A stretch of 6,728 bases of DNA from Verrucomicrobiota bacterium (GTDB taxonomy: Bacteria > Verrucomicrobiota > Verrucomicrobiia > Limisphaerales > JADLHS01): the NCBI GenBank assembly GCA_025360895.1, contig JANYBF010000283.1, positions 1-6,728 of the forward strand, written 5' to 3'. Shown here piece after piece: positions 1 to 5,760 of this stretch. The notes under the pieces are model-generated. The model worked only from the letters and a program-made list of their open reading frames with translations, was not told the DNA's origin and searched no databases. Every line of letters starts with the position of its first letter. Position 1 is the first letter of the stretch. The translations under genes were made by a program, and so were the position numbers.

Positions 1-139
1 TGGGTGCGGAATTATTGGTCAGAAAGAGGAACGGCGTGCCGGTGGCGATCAACGCTTGAATGAATTCCGGAACGCCCGGAATCAAATGGTTCTCCCGGTA
101 AATGACACCATCCATGTCTATCAGGTAGCCTGTCTTCAT
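1..139 (-). CDS. HAD-IIA family (NagD-type) sugar phosphatase, N-terminal part, runs off the left edge
   Basis: Reading minus from the ATG at 139-137 gives 46 codons that stay open to the window edge. The peptide begins MKTGYLIDMDGVIYRENHLI. It has the HAD motif I D8-M-D10-G-V-I-Y (nucleophile Asp8, acid/base Asp10) and motif II FLTNN (Thr41) at the usual spacing. The 'G(V)PEFIQAL...G.PFLFLTNNS' arrangement is typical of HAD subfamily IIA (NagD, phosphoglycolate/4-nitrophenyl phosphatases), cytoplasmic enzymes that dephosphorylate small phosphometabolites. The cap domain and motifs III/IV lie outside the window, so the substrate cannot be judged. No Shine-Dalgarno sequence is visible before the ATG. 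The gene diverges from the TrhO-RluA fusion gene. Confidence 0.88.
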   Translation of the reverse strand, partial: MKTGYLIDMDGVIYRENHLIPGVPEFIQALIATGTPFLFLTNNSAP

Positions 140-401
140 AGTAAGAAAACCATCATGTGTCCCGGAAAAGGCGTCGCCATGGCGCATTTTCAAGGGGAGC
201 GTGAGCCAGGATTTGGCCACGCAACTGATTTAGCACATGCCTTGCCACCAGTGAAAAATCGCGGTGGGCGTGGCACACTGGAATCAATTGCTCCCATCGT
301 GCGTGACAAGTTGCGCAGGGTGTAAAAAAAACGTCACCTTGCGCCGAGGCATATCAAAGGATGGTGTGCGGGCCATTTTTCGATACGCTGCGACCGCTTC
401 A
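140..401. other. Divergent intergenic region, no gene found
   Basis: This 262-bp gap separates the start codons of two divergent genes and must hold promoters for both, but no convincing -35/-10 pair is visible. A GTGACA at about 305 is followed by an A-rich stretch (TGTAAAAAAAACG) near 320-333, which could be part of a plus-strand promoter, but the spacing is poor. Open frames here are shadows of the HAD gene or an upstream extension of the fusion gene with no family-like content. Confidence 0.4.
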
Positions 402-2198
402 ATGAAGAAGATTGTCAATATTGCCGCCTACAAATTTGTTGCGTTGCCGGACTTGCGGATGCGGCGGACCCGCGTGCTGGCATTGTGCAAAAGCTGGGAA
501 CTCAAGGGCACGATTCTGCTCAGTGCGGAAGGCATCAATCTTTTTGTCGCTGGCGCGGCGGACAAAATTGATCTGCTGCTGGCGGAGTTGCGGAGTTGGC
601 CGGGCCTGGCGGATTTGCAACTCAAGGTCAGCCAGACGGAGCATCAGCCGTTCACTAAAATGCTAGTGCGGATCAAAAAAGAAATCATCGCGTTTGGCGT
701 TGCGGGCATTGACCCGGCACAACGGCCCTCCCCCAAGCTTGCGGCGACGGAGTTGAAACAATGGCTCGACGAAGGCCGCCCGATGACGTTGCTGGACACG
801 CGCAACAATTACGAAGTGAAGCTCGGCACTTTCAAGAACGCGCAAGCCATCGGCATTGATCATTTCCGCGACTTCCCCGCCGCCGTGAGCAAGTTGCCGC
901 CGGAATTGAAGGAGCAACCCATTGTGATGTTTTGCACGGGCGGCATTCGTTGCGAAAAGGCCGGACCATTCATGGAGCGCGAGGGGTTCAAAAATATATT
1001 CCAGCTCGAAGGCGGCATCCTGAAGTATTTTGAGGAATGCGGCGGGGCGCATTACGACGGCGAGTGTTTCGTGTTCGACCAGCGCGTCGGGTTGGATCCG
1101 AGTTTACAGGAAACAGAATCCCTTCAATGTTTTCGCTGCCAGACACCGTTGAGCGCAACGGATCAAGCAAACCCACGCTACGCCCCGGGCCAATCGTGCC
1201 CGTATTGTTTCAAAACTCCCGCTGAACAAATGGCACTGAATCTCGCGCAGCGTCACGAGGCGATCCGTCGTGCCTTCACGCCGTTGCCGGGCAGCGTACC
1301 GTGCGATCAGTTCAAGTTCATCAATGTTCCGGAAGACTGCGACGGCAAGACGTTGCGGGATACGCTCTGTCGCGTGGTCCGGGAGGTGCCGGCGGCCTAT
1401 TGGGAAACCGAATGCGCCCGCGAGCTGGTGTTGAACGAAGGGCATGAGCCAGTTGCGGCCACACGAATCGTGCGCGCGGGCGAACGTTACCGACACAAGT
1501 TTCCCAATGTGACCGAACCGGACGTGAACGGGCAGGTGGAAATTCTACACGAAGACGAGGCATTGATCGTGTTGAACAAACCCGCGCCATTGCCCATGCA
1601 CCGGGGCGGACGCTTTTACCGCAATACGCTGCAATACATTCTCAACCACGTTTATCATCCGCACCGGCCGTATCCCGCGCATCGGTTGGACGCCAACACC
1701 ACCGGCTTGGTGCTGGTGACGCGCACGCAACACTTTGCCGGTCGCCTGCAAGCGCAATTCGCACGCGGGCAGGTGGAAAAGCTTTATCTCGTGCGCGTGC
1801 AAGGTCAGCCAGCGGAGGATGCTTTCAGTTGCGATGCCCCGATCAGCGCCGAATCCGGCGAAATCGGGTCGCGCAAGGTGGACGTGGAGTCCGGCCGCGC
1901 CGCCCGCACGGAATTTCGCGTGCGCCAGCGCAACGCCGACGGCACGACTCTGCTGGAAGCGCGTCCGCTGACCGGCCGTACCAACCAGATTCGCATCCAC
2001 CTCTGGTATCTGGGTTTTCCCGTGTGCGGCGACGCAGCTTACCTACCCGGAACCAACTTGGGCGACACGCAAACTTTGAGTTTGGCCGATCCGCCGCTGT
2101 GTCTGCACGCGTGGCGCATCAAGTTTGTGCATCCCTTAAGCAGGCAGCCGGTGGAATTCACCGCACCATCGCCTAAGTGGGCGGCCTGCGGGTCTTGA
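402..2198 (+). CDS. trhO: TrhO-type rhodanese tRNA-uridine hydroxylase fused to an RluA-family pseudouridine synthase (598 aa)
   Basis: The first half matches TrhO (YceA/UPF0176), which catalyses O2-dependent formation of 5-hydroxyuridine at tRNA U34. Residues 1-95 are the ferredoxin-like N-terminal domain (LKGTILLSAEGIN). Residues 112-215 are a rhodanese domain with DTRN-x-YE (132-138) and active loop FCTGGIRCEKAG (catalytic Cys178, Cys184). FVFDQRVG follows, then a C243-x2-C246...C266-x2-C269 cluster. After a linker, residues 310-370 look like a divergent S4-type RNA-binding region. Residues 380-590 are an RluA-type catalytic domain: HEDEALIVLNKPAP, HRLDANTTGLVL with catalytic Asp430, K-x-YLVRV, and RPLTGRTNQIRIHL (524-531 core). 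RluA enzymes convert uridine to pseudouridine in tRNA or rRNA. The ATG at 402 is chosen because family homology starts there (MKKIVNIAAYKF). The frame is open upstream to about 264, but those codons do not look like TrhO. No clear Shine-Dalgarno is seen. All visible catalytic residues of both halves are present. The symbol covers only the N-terminal half. Confidence 0.93.
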   Translation: MKKIVNIAAYKFVALPDLRMRRTRVLALCKSWELKGTILLSAEGINLFVAGAADKIDLLLAELRSWPGLADLQLKVSQTEHQPFTKMLVRIKKEIIAFGVAGIDPAQRPSPKLAATELKQWLDEGRPMTLLDTRNNYEVKLGTFKNAQAIGIDHFRDFPAAVSKLPPELKEQPIVMFCTGGIRCEKAGPFMEREGFKNIFQLEGGILKYFEECGGAHYDGECFVFDQRVGLDPSLQETESLQCFRCQTPLSATDQANPRYAPGQSCPYCFKTPAEQMALNLAQRHEAIRRAFTPLPGSVPCDQFKFINVPEDCDGKTLRDTLCRVVREVPAAYWETECARELVLNEGHEPVAATRIVRAGERYRHKFPNVTEPDVNGQVEILHEDEALIVLNKPAPLPMHRGGRFYRNTLQYILNHVYHPHRPYPAHRLDANTTGLVLVTRTQHFAGRLQAQFARGQVEKLYLVRVQGQPAEDAFSCDAPISAESGEIGSRKVDVESGRAARTEFRVRQRNADGTTLLEARPLTGRTNQIRIHLWYLGFPVCGDAAYLPGTNLGDTQTLSLADPPLCLHAWRIKFVHPLSRQPVEFTAPSPKWAACGS

Positions 2199-2239
2199 CT
2201 GGAAACGTTTCGTCACCTCAAATGGCGCGCACTTCATCC

Positions 2240-2302
2240 ATGGCATACAAGATTTTCCTCACAGGTGGCAGGGGTTATCTGGGTAGCCACACGAAGGCGT
2301 GA
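2240..2302 (+). pseudogene. N-terminal stub of an NAD(P)-dependent sugar epimerase/dehydratase
   Basis: From the ATG at 2240, 20 codons are followed by TGA. The peptide MAYKIFLTGGRGYLGSH is the first beta strand and glycine-rich loop (G-G-x-G-Y-L-G) of an extended short-chain dehydrogenase (NDP-sugar epimerase/dehydratase family), which binds NAD(P). Family members run about 300 residues. Here homology stops after about 17 residues, then three codons and a stop, and nothing like the rest of the fold follows before the methyltransferase gene 31 bp downstream. This looks like a deletion remnant. The call rests on one short but very characteristic motif. Confidence 0.55.
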
Positions 2303-2333
2303 CTTCGGTTGGAGATTCAGCTAAAATAGTCGG

Positions 2334-3161
2334 GTGGAATTTCCCCAAGCGCTCCGTTCGCTGTTCAGCCGCAATCCTGACTCGCTCGCCTCCGTCGGCA
2401 AACGGGTGGAGGAATTGGAGATTCGGTTGGGTCAATTTATTTCCTTGGTCAGCCTCAAAGACCAATTGCCACCCATTCCGCCTAAACATCTTCAGATCCG
2501 GGTCGCCGGAGCTTATTACCCAACATTTTTCCAACACGGCAAAGACATGTTTTATGATCTGGAGGATTTCTTGAAGCGTGAGGGGCTTAGTTTATTTGAT
2601 TTTGACAGCATCCTTGATTTCGGTTGTGGTTGCGGGCGCTTTATGATCCCGATGAGTTTCCTGCTGCCGCCAAAAAAAATTAGCGGGACGGACATTGATA
2701 AGGAAGCCATCCAATGGTTCAAAGCGAACTATCCGTGCTTCAACGATCTGGACGTGAATGGATTCACGCCGCCGACAAAATATGCCGATGCGACCTTCGA
2801 CTTTGTGTTCAGCGTCAGCATTTTCACCCATTTGCCGGAGGAGATGCAGCATGTCTGGTTGAAGGAACTTTCCCGAATCATCAAACCGGGAGGCTGCGGG
2901 ATTTTCACCACGCATGGGGAAAATCATTTCCATCATCTGAACCAAGCCGCCCGGGAAGAATTGATGACCAAGGGGTTTTATTATTTGATGCGGGACGCCA
3001 CCGATGGGCTGCCCGAATTTTATCAGACGAGTTTTCACACGGGCGAATATGTTCAACGGGAATGGTCCCGCTATTTTGATGTGCTTGCCATCCGAAAGAA
3101 AGGGGTTGGCAAGTCGCAGGATGCGGTGTTGGTCAAAAAAAGAATCAAAGCTGATCGCTGA
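2334..3161 (+). CDS. Class I SAM-dependent methyltransferase (275 aa)
   Basis: This is a Rossmann-fold methyltransferase, probably cytoplasmic. Motif I is ILDFGCGCGRF (residues 93-103). The acidic end of strand 2 is GTDID (118-122), which binds the SAM ribose. Motif IV is FDFVFSVSIFTHLPEE (155-170), and the post-IV segment is RIIKPGG (to 187). The start is GTG at 2334: an in-frame TAA at 2322-2324 bars a longer protein, and the first in-frame ATG lies deep inside the fold. No Shine-Dalgarno is seen. The N-terminal 80 residues (SLFSRNPDSLASVGKRVEEL...) resemble the short helical lead found in methyltransferases of polysaccharide or glycosyltransferase clusters, and the adjacent epimerase stub agrees with a former surface-glycan locus. 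The methyl acceptor cannot be inferred. Confidence 0.9.
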   Translation: MEFPQALRSLFSRNPDSLASVGKRVEELEIRLGQFISLVSLKDQLPPIPPKHLQIRVAGAYYPTFFQHGKDMFYDLEDFLKREGLSLFDFDSILDFGCGCGRFMIPMSFLLPPKKISGTDIDKEAIQWFKANYPCFNDLDVNGFTPPTKYADATFDFVFSVSIFTHLPEEMQHVWLKELSRIIKPGGCGIFTTHGENHFHHLNQAAREELMTKGFYYLMRDATDGLPEFYQTSFHTGEYVQREWSRYFDVLAIRKKGVGKSQDAVLVKKRIKADR

Positions 3162-3205
3162 TGAACCGTGACCTTCGGCTTGCGACCGAAGCATGAACCC
3201 TGACC
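3161..3205 (+). repeat. Hairpin between two near-identical 13-bp direct repeats
   Basis: Immediately at the methyltransferase stop, ATGAACCGTGACC (3161-3173) recurs as ATGAACCCTGACC (3193-3205), 12 of 13 identical. Between them lies a 6-bp perfect stem, CTTCGG (3173-3178) with CCGAAG (3186-3191), around a 7-nt loop. No T-tract follows, so it is a weak candidate for an intrinsic terminator. It could be a small structured 3' end or a duplication scar. Confidence 0.35.
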
Positions 3206-3425
3206 CGTGCTGCAATTCGGGATGGTGAACGATACCGGCGAACCTACCCGGCAAATTCGCCAAGGCCGGTTTCCCGACCTTGCTGCCCGGTGGTTCGGCC
3301 CGACGTGACCGATGGGCTGGCCGAGTTTTTGGAAATCCACGCCTGCCGGACCACGCCTTTATGAGATTCATGCACCTGTCCAAGGAATCCGCATGAGGAA
3401 GCTGACTTGTTGGCTGGATTGAATT
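3206..3425. other. Intergenic spacer with a possible decayed coding remnant
   Basis: No intact gene is seen. One segment, 3308-3330 (ACCGATGGGCTGGCCGAGTT...), matches 3000-3022 inside the methyltransferase gene at about 20 of 22 bases and in the corresponding frame reads TDGLAEF against TDGLPEF. Flanking frames are broken by stops. It may be the scar of a second methyltransferase-like gene or a short chance match. Confidence 0.25.
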
Positions 3426-3947
3426 ATGGTGTCAGCGGTTATGGCAGAAAAACCCTCTTTTCAACCGATCAACGCCGGCGTTCGGATTGGCCACGTCCAT
3501 CTAAAAGTCGCGGATTTGGAGCGGGCGTTGGGGTTTTATCGGAATGTGCTCGGGTTCGAACTCACGCAGCGTTTAGGTTCAAGCGCGGCGTTCCTATCCG
3601 CCGGCGGTTATCATCATCATATCGGTCTGAACACTTGGGAGAGTGCGGGTGGTTCGCCACCACCGCCGGGCACGACCGGTTTGTACCATGTTGCGATTTT
3701 ATACCCAACGCGAGCGTTGCTGGCGGATGCGCTACGGTGTGTGTTGCAGGCGGGCATCGAACTGGACGGAGCGACGGATCATGGTGTGAGCGAAGCACTT
3801 TATCTGCGTGACCCGGACAACAACGGGGTGGAGCTTTATTGGGATCGTCCCCAAGAACAGTGGCCGCGCACGCCCGACGGCGAACTCGCGATGTTCACCC
3901 GTGCACTCGACTTGGATGCGCTGCTGAAGGAAGCGAAGAGTAACTGA
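3426..3947 (+). CDS. VOC-family (glyoxalase/extradiol dioxygenase fold) metalloprotein (173 aa)
   Basis: Two beta-alpha-beta-beta-beta modules of the vicinal oxygen chelate superfamily are visible. The first is GHVHLKVADLERALGFYRNVLGF (residues 22-44) and the second begins at GLYHVAIL (85-92) and ends GVELYWDRP (134-142). Expected metal ligands are present: His23, His88 and Glu136, at the positions used by Fe/Mn extradiol dioxygenases and glyoxalase-type enzymes. HHHIGLNTW (63-71) and DHGVSEALYLRDPDNNGVE (118-136) are typical of the CatE-like subgroup, often annotated catechol-2,3-dioxygenase or glyoxalase. The substrate is unknown. The ATG at 3426 is used; the ATG at 3441 (Met6) is equally possible because homology starts near residue 19 and neither start has a clear Shine-Dalgarno. 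The gene stands alone. Confidence 0.9.
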   Translation: MVSAVMAEKPSFQPINAGVRIGHVHLKVADLERALGFYRNVLGFELTQRLGSSAAFLSAGGYHHHIGLNTWESAGGSPPPPGTTGLYHVAILYPTRALLADALRCVLQAGIELDGATDHGVSEALYLRDPDNNGVELYWDRPQEQWPRTPDGELAMFTRALDLDALLKEAKSN

Positions 3948-4139
3948 GCGCTTTGCGATCGTTTCTCAGGAAAACTCCGACTCGCTCTCGTCGTAATTGA
4001 GATTGGTTTTTTAGCCATCAAAATTATGCGGTGGAAAAGATGAAAAAAGCGACGCTGATGAAAATGCGAAGCTCGTGCCGCAGCGTTCAACCGGACGATT
4101 CCGAATAATAAGCGCATTTGTTGACGCGTGATCCATCTT
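3948..4139. other. Intergenic region, no confident gene
   Basis: Nothing family-like is seen on either strand. A 22-codon frame (4040-4108, starting MKKATLMKM) follows a purine-rich stretch, but it has no recognisable content. No terminator is evident after the VOC gene. Confidence 0.3.
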
Positions 4140-4162
4140 TTGATCCACTCTGCAAGGATCAA
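4140..4162 (+). promoter_or_regulatory. 7-bp hairpin overlapping the ribosome binding site of the GIY-YIG pseudogene
   Basis: TTGATCC (4140-4146) pairs perfectly with GGATCAA (4156-4162) around a 9-nt loop. The 3' arm includes most of AAGGA (4154-4158), a good Shine-Dalgarno 7 nt before the ATG at 4166. A further GTGATCC copy lies at 4128-4134. The site could be an operator or a translation-limiting hairpin for the ancestral gene. Its function now is doubtful because the gene is broken. Confidence 0.35.
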
Positions 4163-4165
4163 CCG

Positions 4166-4601
4166 ATGCCGGAATCACCATCAAACTCTTGCTCCCGAAA
4201 GGCGACGCACAAAGCCTGCGAACTGCAGAACTCGTCAACTGGACAGGCAAAGCACTCGCTTGCCCTCGCTCCCAACTTGATGACATGCTTGCTCGCGAAG
4301 AACTTACCAAGAGCGGGGTTTATATTCTACTGGGCGTTGACCCAGATACGGGAAAGCCCGCTGCATACATTGGCGAGGCGGAGGTGGTTCGCGATCGGCT
4401 CAAGCAACATCGCGACAAGGAATTTTGGATCCACGCCATTACTTTCGTGAGCCAGGACGAGAATCTGACCAAATCCCACATACCTTTTTGGAAGGTCGGC
4501 TCATCGAAGAAGCAAAGAAGATCGCGCGCTTCAATGTTATGAACGGTCAAGCCAGCGGCTCAAAACTTCCCGAATCAGACCGCGAAGACATAAGGTTTTT
4601 C
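4166..4601 (+). pseudogene. GIY-YIG nuclease family gene, frameshifted and 3'-truncated
   Basis: Family text appears in successive frames. Frame 1 (about 4171-4484) reads ITIKLLLPKGDAQSLRTAEL, then NWTGKALACPRSQLDDMLA, GVYILL and AAYIGEAEVVRDRLKQH, the GIY-YIG signatures with the conserved Arg, and then ENLTKSH. At the T-run 4485-4489 the homology jumps to frame 0: LEGRLIEEAKKIARFNVMNG, then SKLPESDREDIRFF, ending about 4601. One extra T would rejoin the frames. The only good start, ATG 4166 with AAGGA upstream, is out of frame with the body; one extra G at 4170-4171 would give MPGITIKL. The in-frame alternative is a TTG at 4189. The catalytic Glu (LEGRL) lies after the frameshift, so the longest single frame (4189-4542) lacks it. 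The usual C-terminal segment (Q-LLPVLG-type) is missing. GIY-YIG domains cut DNA using one metal ion. This one should be inactive unless the shifts are sequencing errors. Confidence 0.8.
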
Positions 4602-4619
4602 TCGGCAAAAAACTCCGCG

Positions 4620-4803
4620 CCGCCGGAGAGGCTTTGGGCCGAAAGGCAATTCGCGCCCGAATGTCACGCACACCGCGTTGATCTCGCGGAGCGGCGTCTA
4701 GTGAGTTTTGAGTTCCCTCACGAACCAGCGCCTCGCTCAAGTTTTCCAAGCTTTCAGCCGTAAAGAAAGCGCGGCGCGCGTTGAAGTGCCATTTTGGTTT
4801 CAT
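4620..4803 (-). pseudogene. N-terminal fragment of a GHKL (Hsp90/MutL/histidine-kinase-like) ATPase
   Basis: From the ATG at 4803-4801 the minus frame reads MKPKWHFNARRAFFTAESLE, then NLSEALVREGTQNSLDAA. E29-x3-N33-S-x-D36-A37 is the N-box of the Bergerat ATP-binding fold, spaced exactly as in MutL (E-x3-N-S-x-D-A). RDIRARIAF (about 47-55) may be the following beta strand. The frame stays open to 4537, but after about residue 60 it is antisense to the GIY-YIG remnant and has no G1/G2 boxes, so most of the gene is gone. The boundary near 4620 is approximate. The start lies 2 nt after the vapC stop, so it may be co-transcribed with vapBC. Proteins of this 'KWHF...LVRE..QNSLDA' style are known as stand-alone ATP-binding proteins of uncertain role. 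Family confidence is moderate. Confidence 0.6.
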
Positions 4804-4805
4804 CC

Positions 4806-5207
4806 CTATTTCAGCCAGTTGATTTTAATTTCCTTCTCCAATTCCTTGAACTCCGGGTCGCCAGTGATGAGTTCGGCGTTCCTGACCTTGGCCAGCGCTG
4901 CGGCGAAGCAATCGGTGTAGGACATTTTGCGGGTGGCTTTGAAGATGGCGGCTTGTTTGGCCAGATGCAGGTCGGCGTCCACCAATTCGATCGGCAGCCG
5001 GGACAGGTCGCCCGCCGCCGACTCTGCGGCTTCCTGGCCGCCCGCGCGCCACATGCCGTAATGGACCTCGCCCCAGTTCACCACGGACAGCAGCAGCCGG
5101 ATTTTCTCGGCACTGGCTTTGTGGATCAATTCTTCCACCGCCAGCCCGGCGGGTTCGCCCTTGAAGTAGGCCATCAGCGCCCATGAATCCAAAACCTTGG
5201 AAGGCAT
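4806..5207 (-). CDS. vapC: VapC-type PIN-domain ribonuclease toxin (133 aa)
   Basis: This is a PIN-domain RNase of a type II toxin-antitoxin system; such toxins cut tRNA or rRNA when freed from the antitoxin. The metal-binding acidic residues are all visible: Asp7 (KVLDSWALMAY), Glu47 (SVVNWGEVHYG), Asp99 (MSYTDCFAAALA) and Asp117 (AELITGDPEF). Length is normal for VapC. It sits one nucleotide after the antitoxin stop (TGA-C-ATG), so translational coupling is likely. A GAGGAG stretch lies about 13 nt before its ATG, inside the antitoxin gene. The toxin appears intact. Confidence 0.93.
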   Translation of the reverse strand: MPSKVLDSWALMAYFKGEPAGLAVEELIHKASAEKIRLLLSVVNWGEVHYGMWRAGGQEAAESAAGDLSRLPIELVDADLHLAKQAAIFKATRKMSYTDCFAAALAKVRNAELITGDPEFKELEKEIKINWLK

Positions 5208-5208
5208 G

Positions 5209-5454
5209 TCAGCGGTCTTTCTCCTCGCGCTTCATTTCCTTGAGCGTCTCCATCAGGGGCAGGTGCTTGTATTTCCCCCGCAGGCTTTTGATATAGGTGC
5301 GGGTGATGGGCTTTAGTAAAATGCCTTCGGGCGTGGAGACCACGGTGGCTTTCGTGCCTTCTTCAATCTCGAATTCCTTGCGCAGGCGGCGGGGAATCAC
5401 CACCTGCCCTTTGATCGAGAAACTTACGGTTTCTGGCTTGGTTGCAATAATCAT
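5209..5454 (-). CDS. vapB: AbrB/MazE-fold (SpoVT-AbrB) antitoxin, VapB-type (81 aa)
   Basis: Residues 8-50 form a swapped-hairpin AbrB DNA-binding domain with the hallmark SFSIKGQVVIPRRLRKEFEI, then EEGTKATVV and GILLKPI. The charged C-terminus (51-81, YIKSLRGKYKHLPLMETLKE) is the usual toxin-wrapping tail. It neutralises the VapC encoded immediately downstream and should repress its own operon. The ATG at 5454 has a good Shine-Dalgarno, AGGA at 5465-5462, 7 nt upstream, so the start is secure. A candidate operator lies just beyond it. Confidence 0.93.
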   Translation of the reverse strand: MIIATKPETVSFSIKGQVVIPRRLRKEFEIEEGTKATVVSTPEGILLKPITRTYIKSLRGKYKHLPLMETLKEMKREEKDR

Positions 5455-5469
5455 GCGAAGATCCTACCG

Positions 5470-5496
5470 AATAGTAACAGTAAGACAATAACTATT
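5470..5496. promoter_or_regulatory. Candidate VapB/VapBC operator, inverted repeat
   Basis: AATAGT (5470-5475) and ACTATT (5491-5496) are perfect inverted half-sites. With the adjoining bases the arms AATAGTAAC and ATAACTATT agree at 7 of 9 positions. Half-site centres are 21 bp apart, two helical turns. The site lies in the AT-rich stretch 16-42 bp before the antitoxin start, where TA antitoxins normally bind. No clear -35/-10 pair could be chosen within it. Confidence 0.4.
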
Positions 5497-5648
5497 TAGT
5501 CGCACGTTTTAACATTAGTTGCCCAATGCTCTGGCCATCAAACAACGAGTTGAACGGTGAGCCGGAAGCCGGCCATTACTGAAGATGAGTTCAATGAAGC
5601 GTAGCAGCGTCTCCGCCGAGCACCGTTACGTGGTATTCGTGAAGTTTA
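5497..5648. other. Intergenic sequence upstream of vapBC, no gene found
   Basis: No coding family is recognised. A GCCGG-AA-GCCGG repeat at about 5562-5573 is the only local pattern. The short plus frame 5585-5779 has no family-like content and runs through the palindromic element, so it is not called. Confidence 0.3.
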
Positions 5649-5745
5649 CTGGTAGGGCGGTGCTGTTGCGCCGCCCTATCTTTTCGTTGCGCGGTCAACC
5701 CAGGCAACGGAACATTTGGGCTACGCGGCAACGCAGCCCTACCGG
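5649..5745. repeat. Paired palindromic repeat element (BIME/REP-like)
   Basis: Two related units face each other. Unit 1 has an 8-bp perfect stem, TAGGGCGG (5653-5660) with CCGCCCTA (5671-5678), loop 10 nt. Unit 2 has GGGCT (5718-5722) with AGCCC (5735-5739). The outer ends GGTAGGGC (5651-5658) and GCCCTACC (5736-5743) are perfect inverted repeats, extending with one mismatch to 10 bp at 5649-5745. Read in opposite directions both units give GGTAGGGC-x-TTGC-like sequence. This is the form of bacterial interspersed palindromic repeats. No target-site duplication is evident. The T-rich TATCTTTT after unit 1 could also let it end plus-strand transcription. Confidence 0.5.
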
Positions 5746-5760
5746 ATTTGGATTTCCCCT

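Noticed and set aside
56..325. Plus-strand open frame of 89 codons at the left edge
   Set aside because: Its first part is antisense to the HAD motif I/II region, and the rest shows no family-like content.
264..401. N-terminal extension of the TrhO-RluA gene to 264
   Set aside because: The extra 46 codons (MGVAHWNQLLPS...) bear no likeness to TrhO, whose normal start matches MKKIVNIAAYKF at 402.
2592..3383. 263-codon minus frame opposite the methyltransferase
   Set aside because: It is the antisense of a gene with clear SAM-binding motifs, and its own translation shows no domain.
3550..3570. GGTTCGAACTC, resembling a tRNA T-loop
   Set aside because: It is inside the VOC gene, coding LGFEL, with no acceptor or anticodon stems around it.
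4040..4108. Small ORF MKKATLMKM...
   Set aside because: 22 codons with weak upstream purines and no recognisable family; could be chance.
4794..5186. 130-codon plus frame over vapC
   Set aside because: It is the shadow of vapC, which has all four PIN acidic residues on the minus strand.
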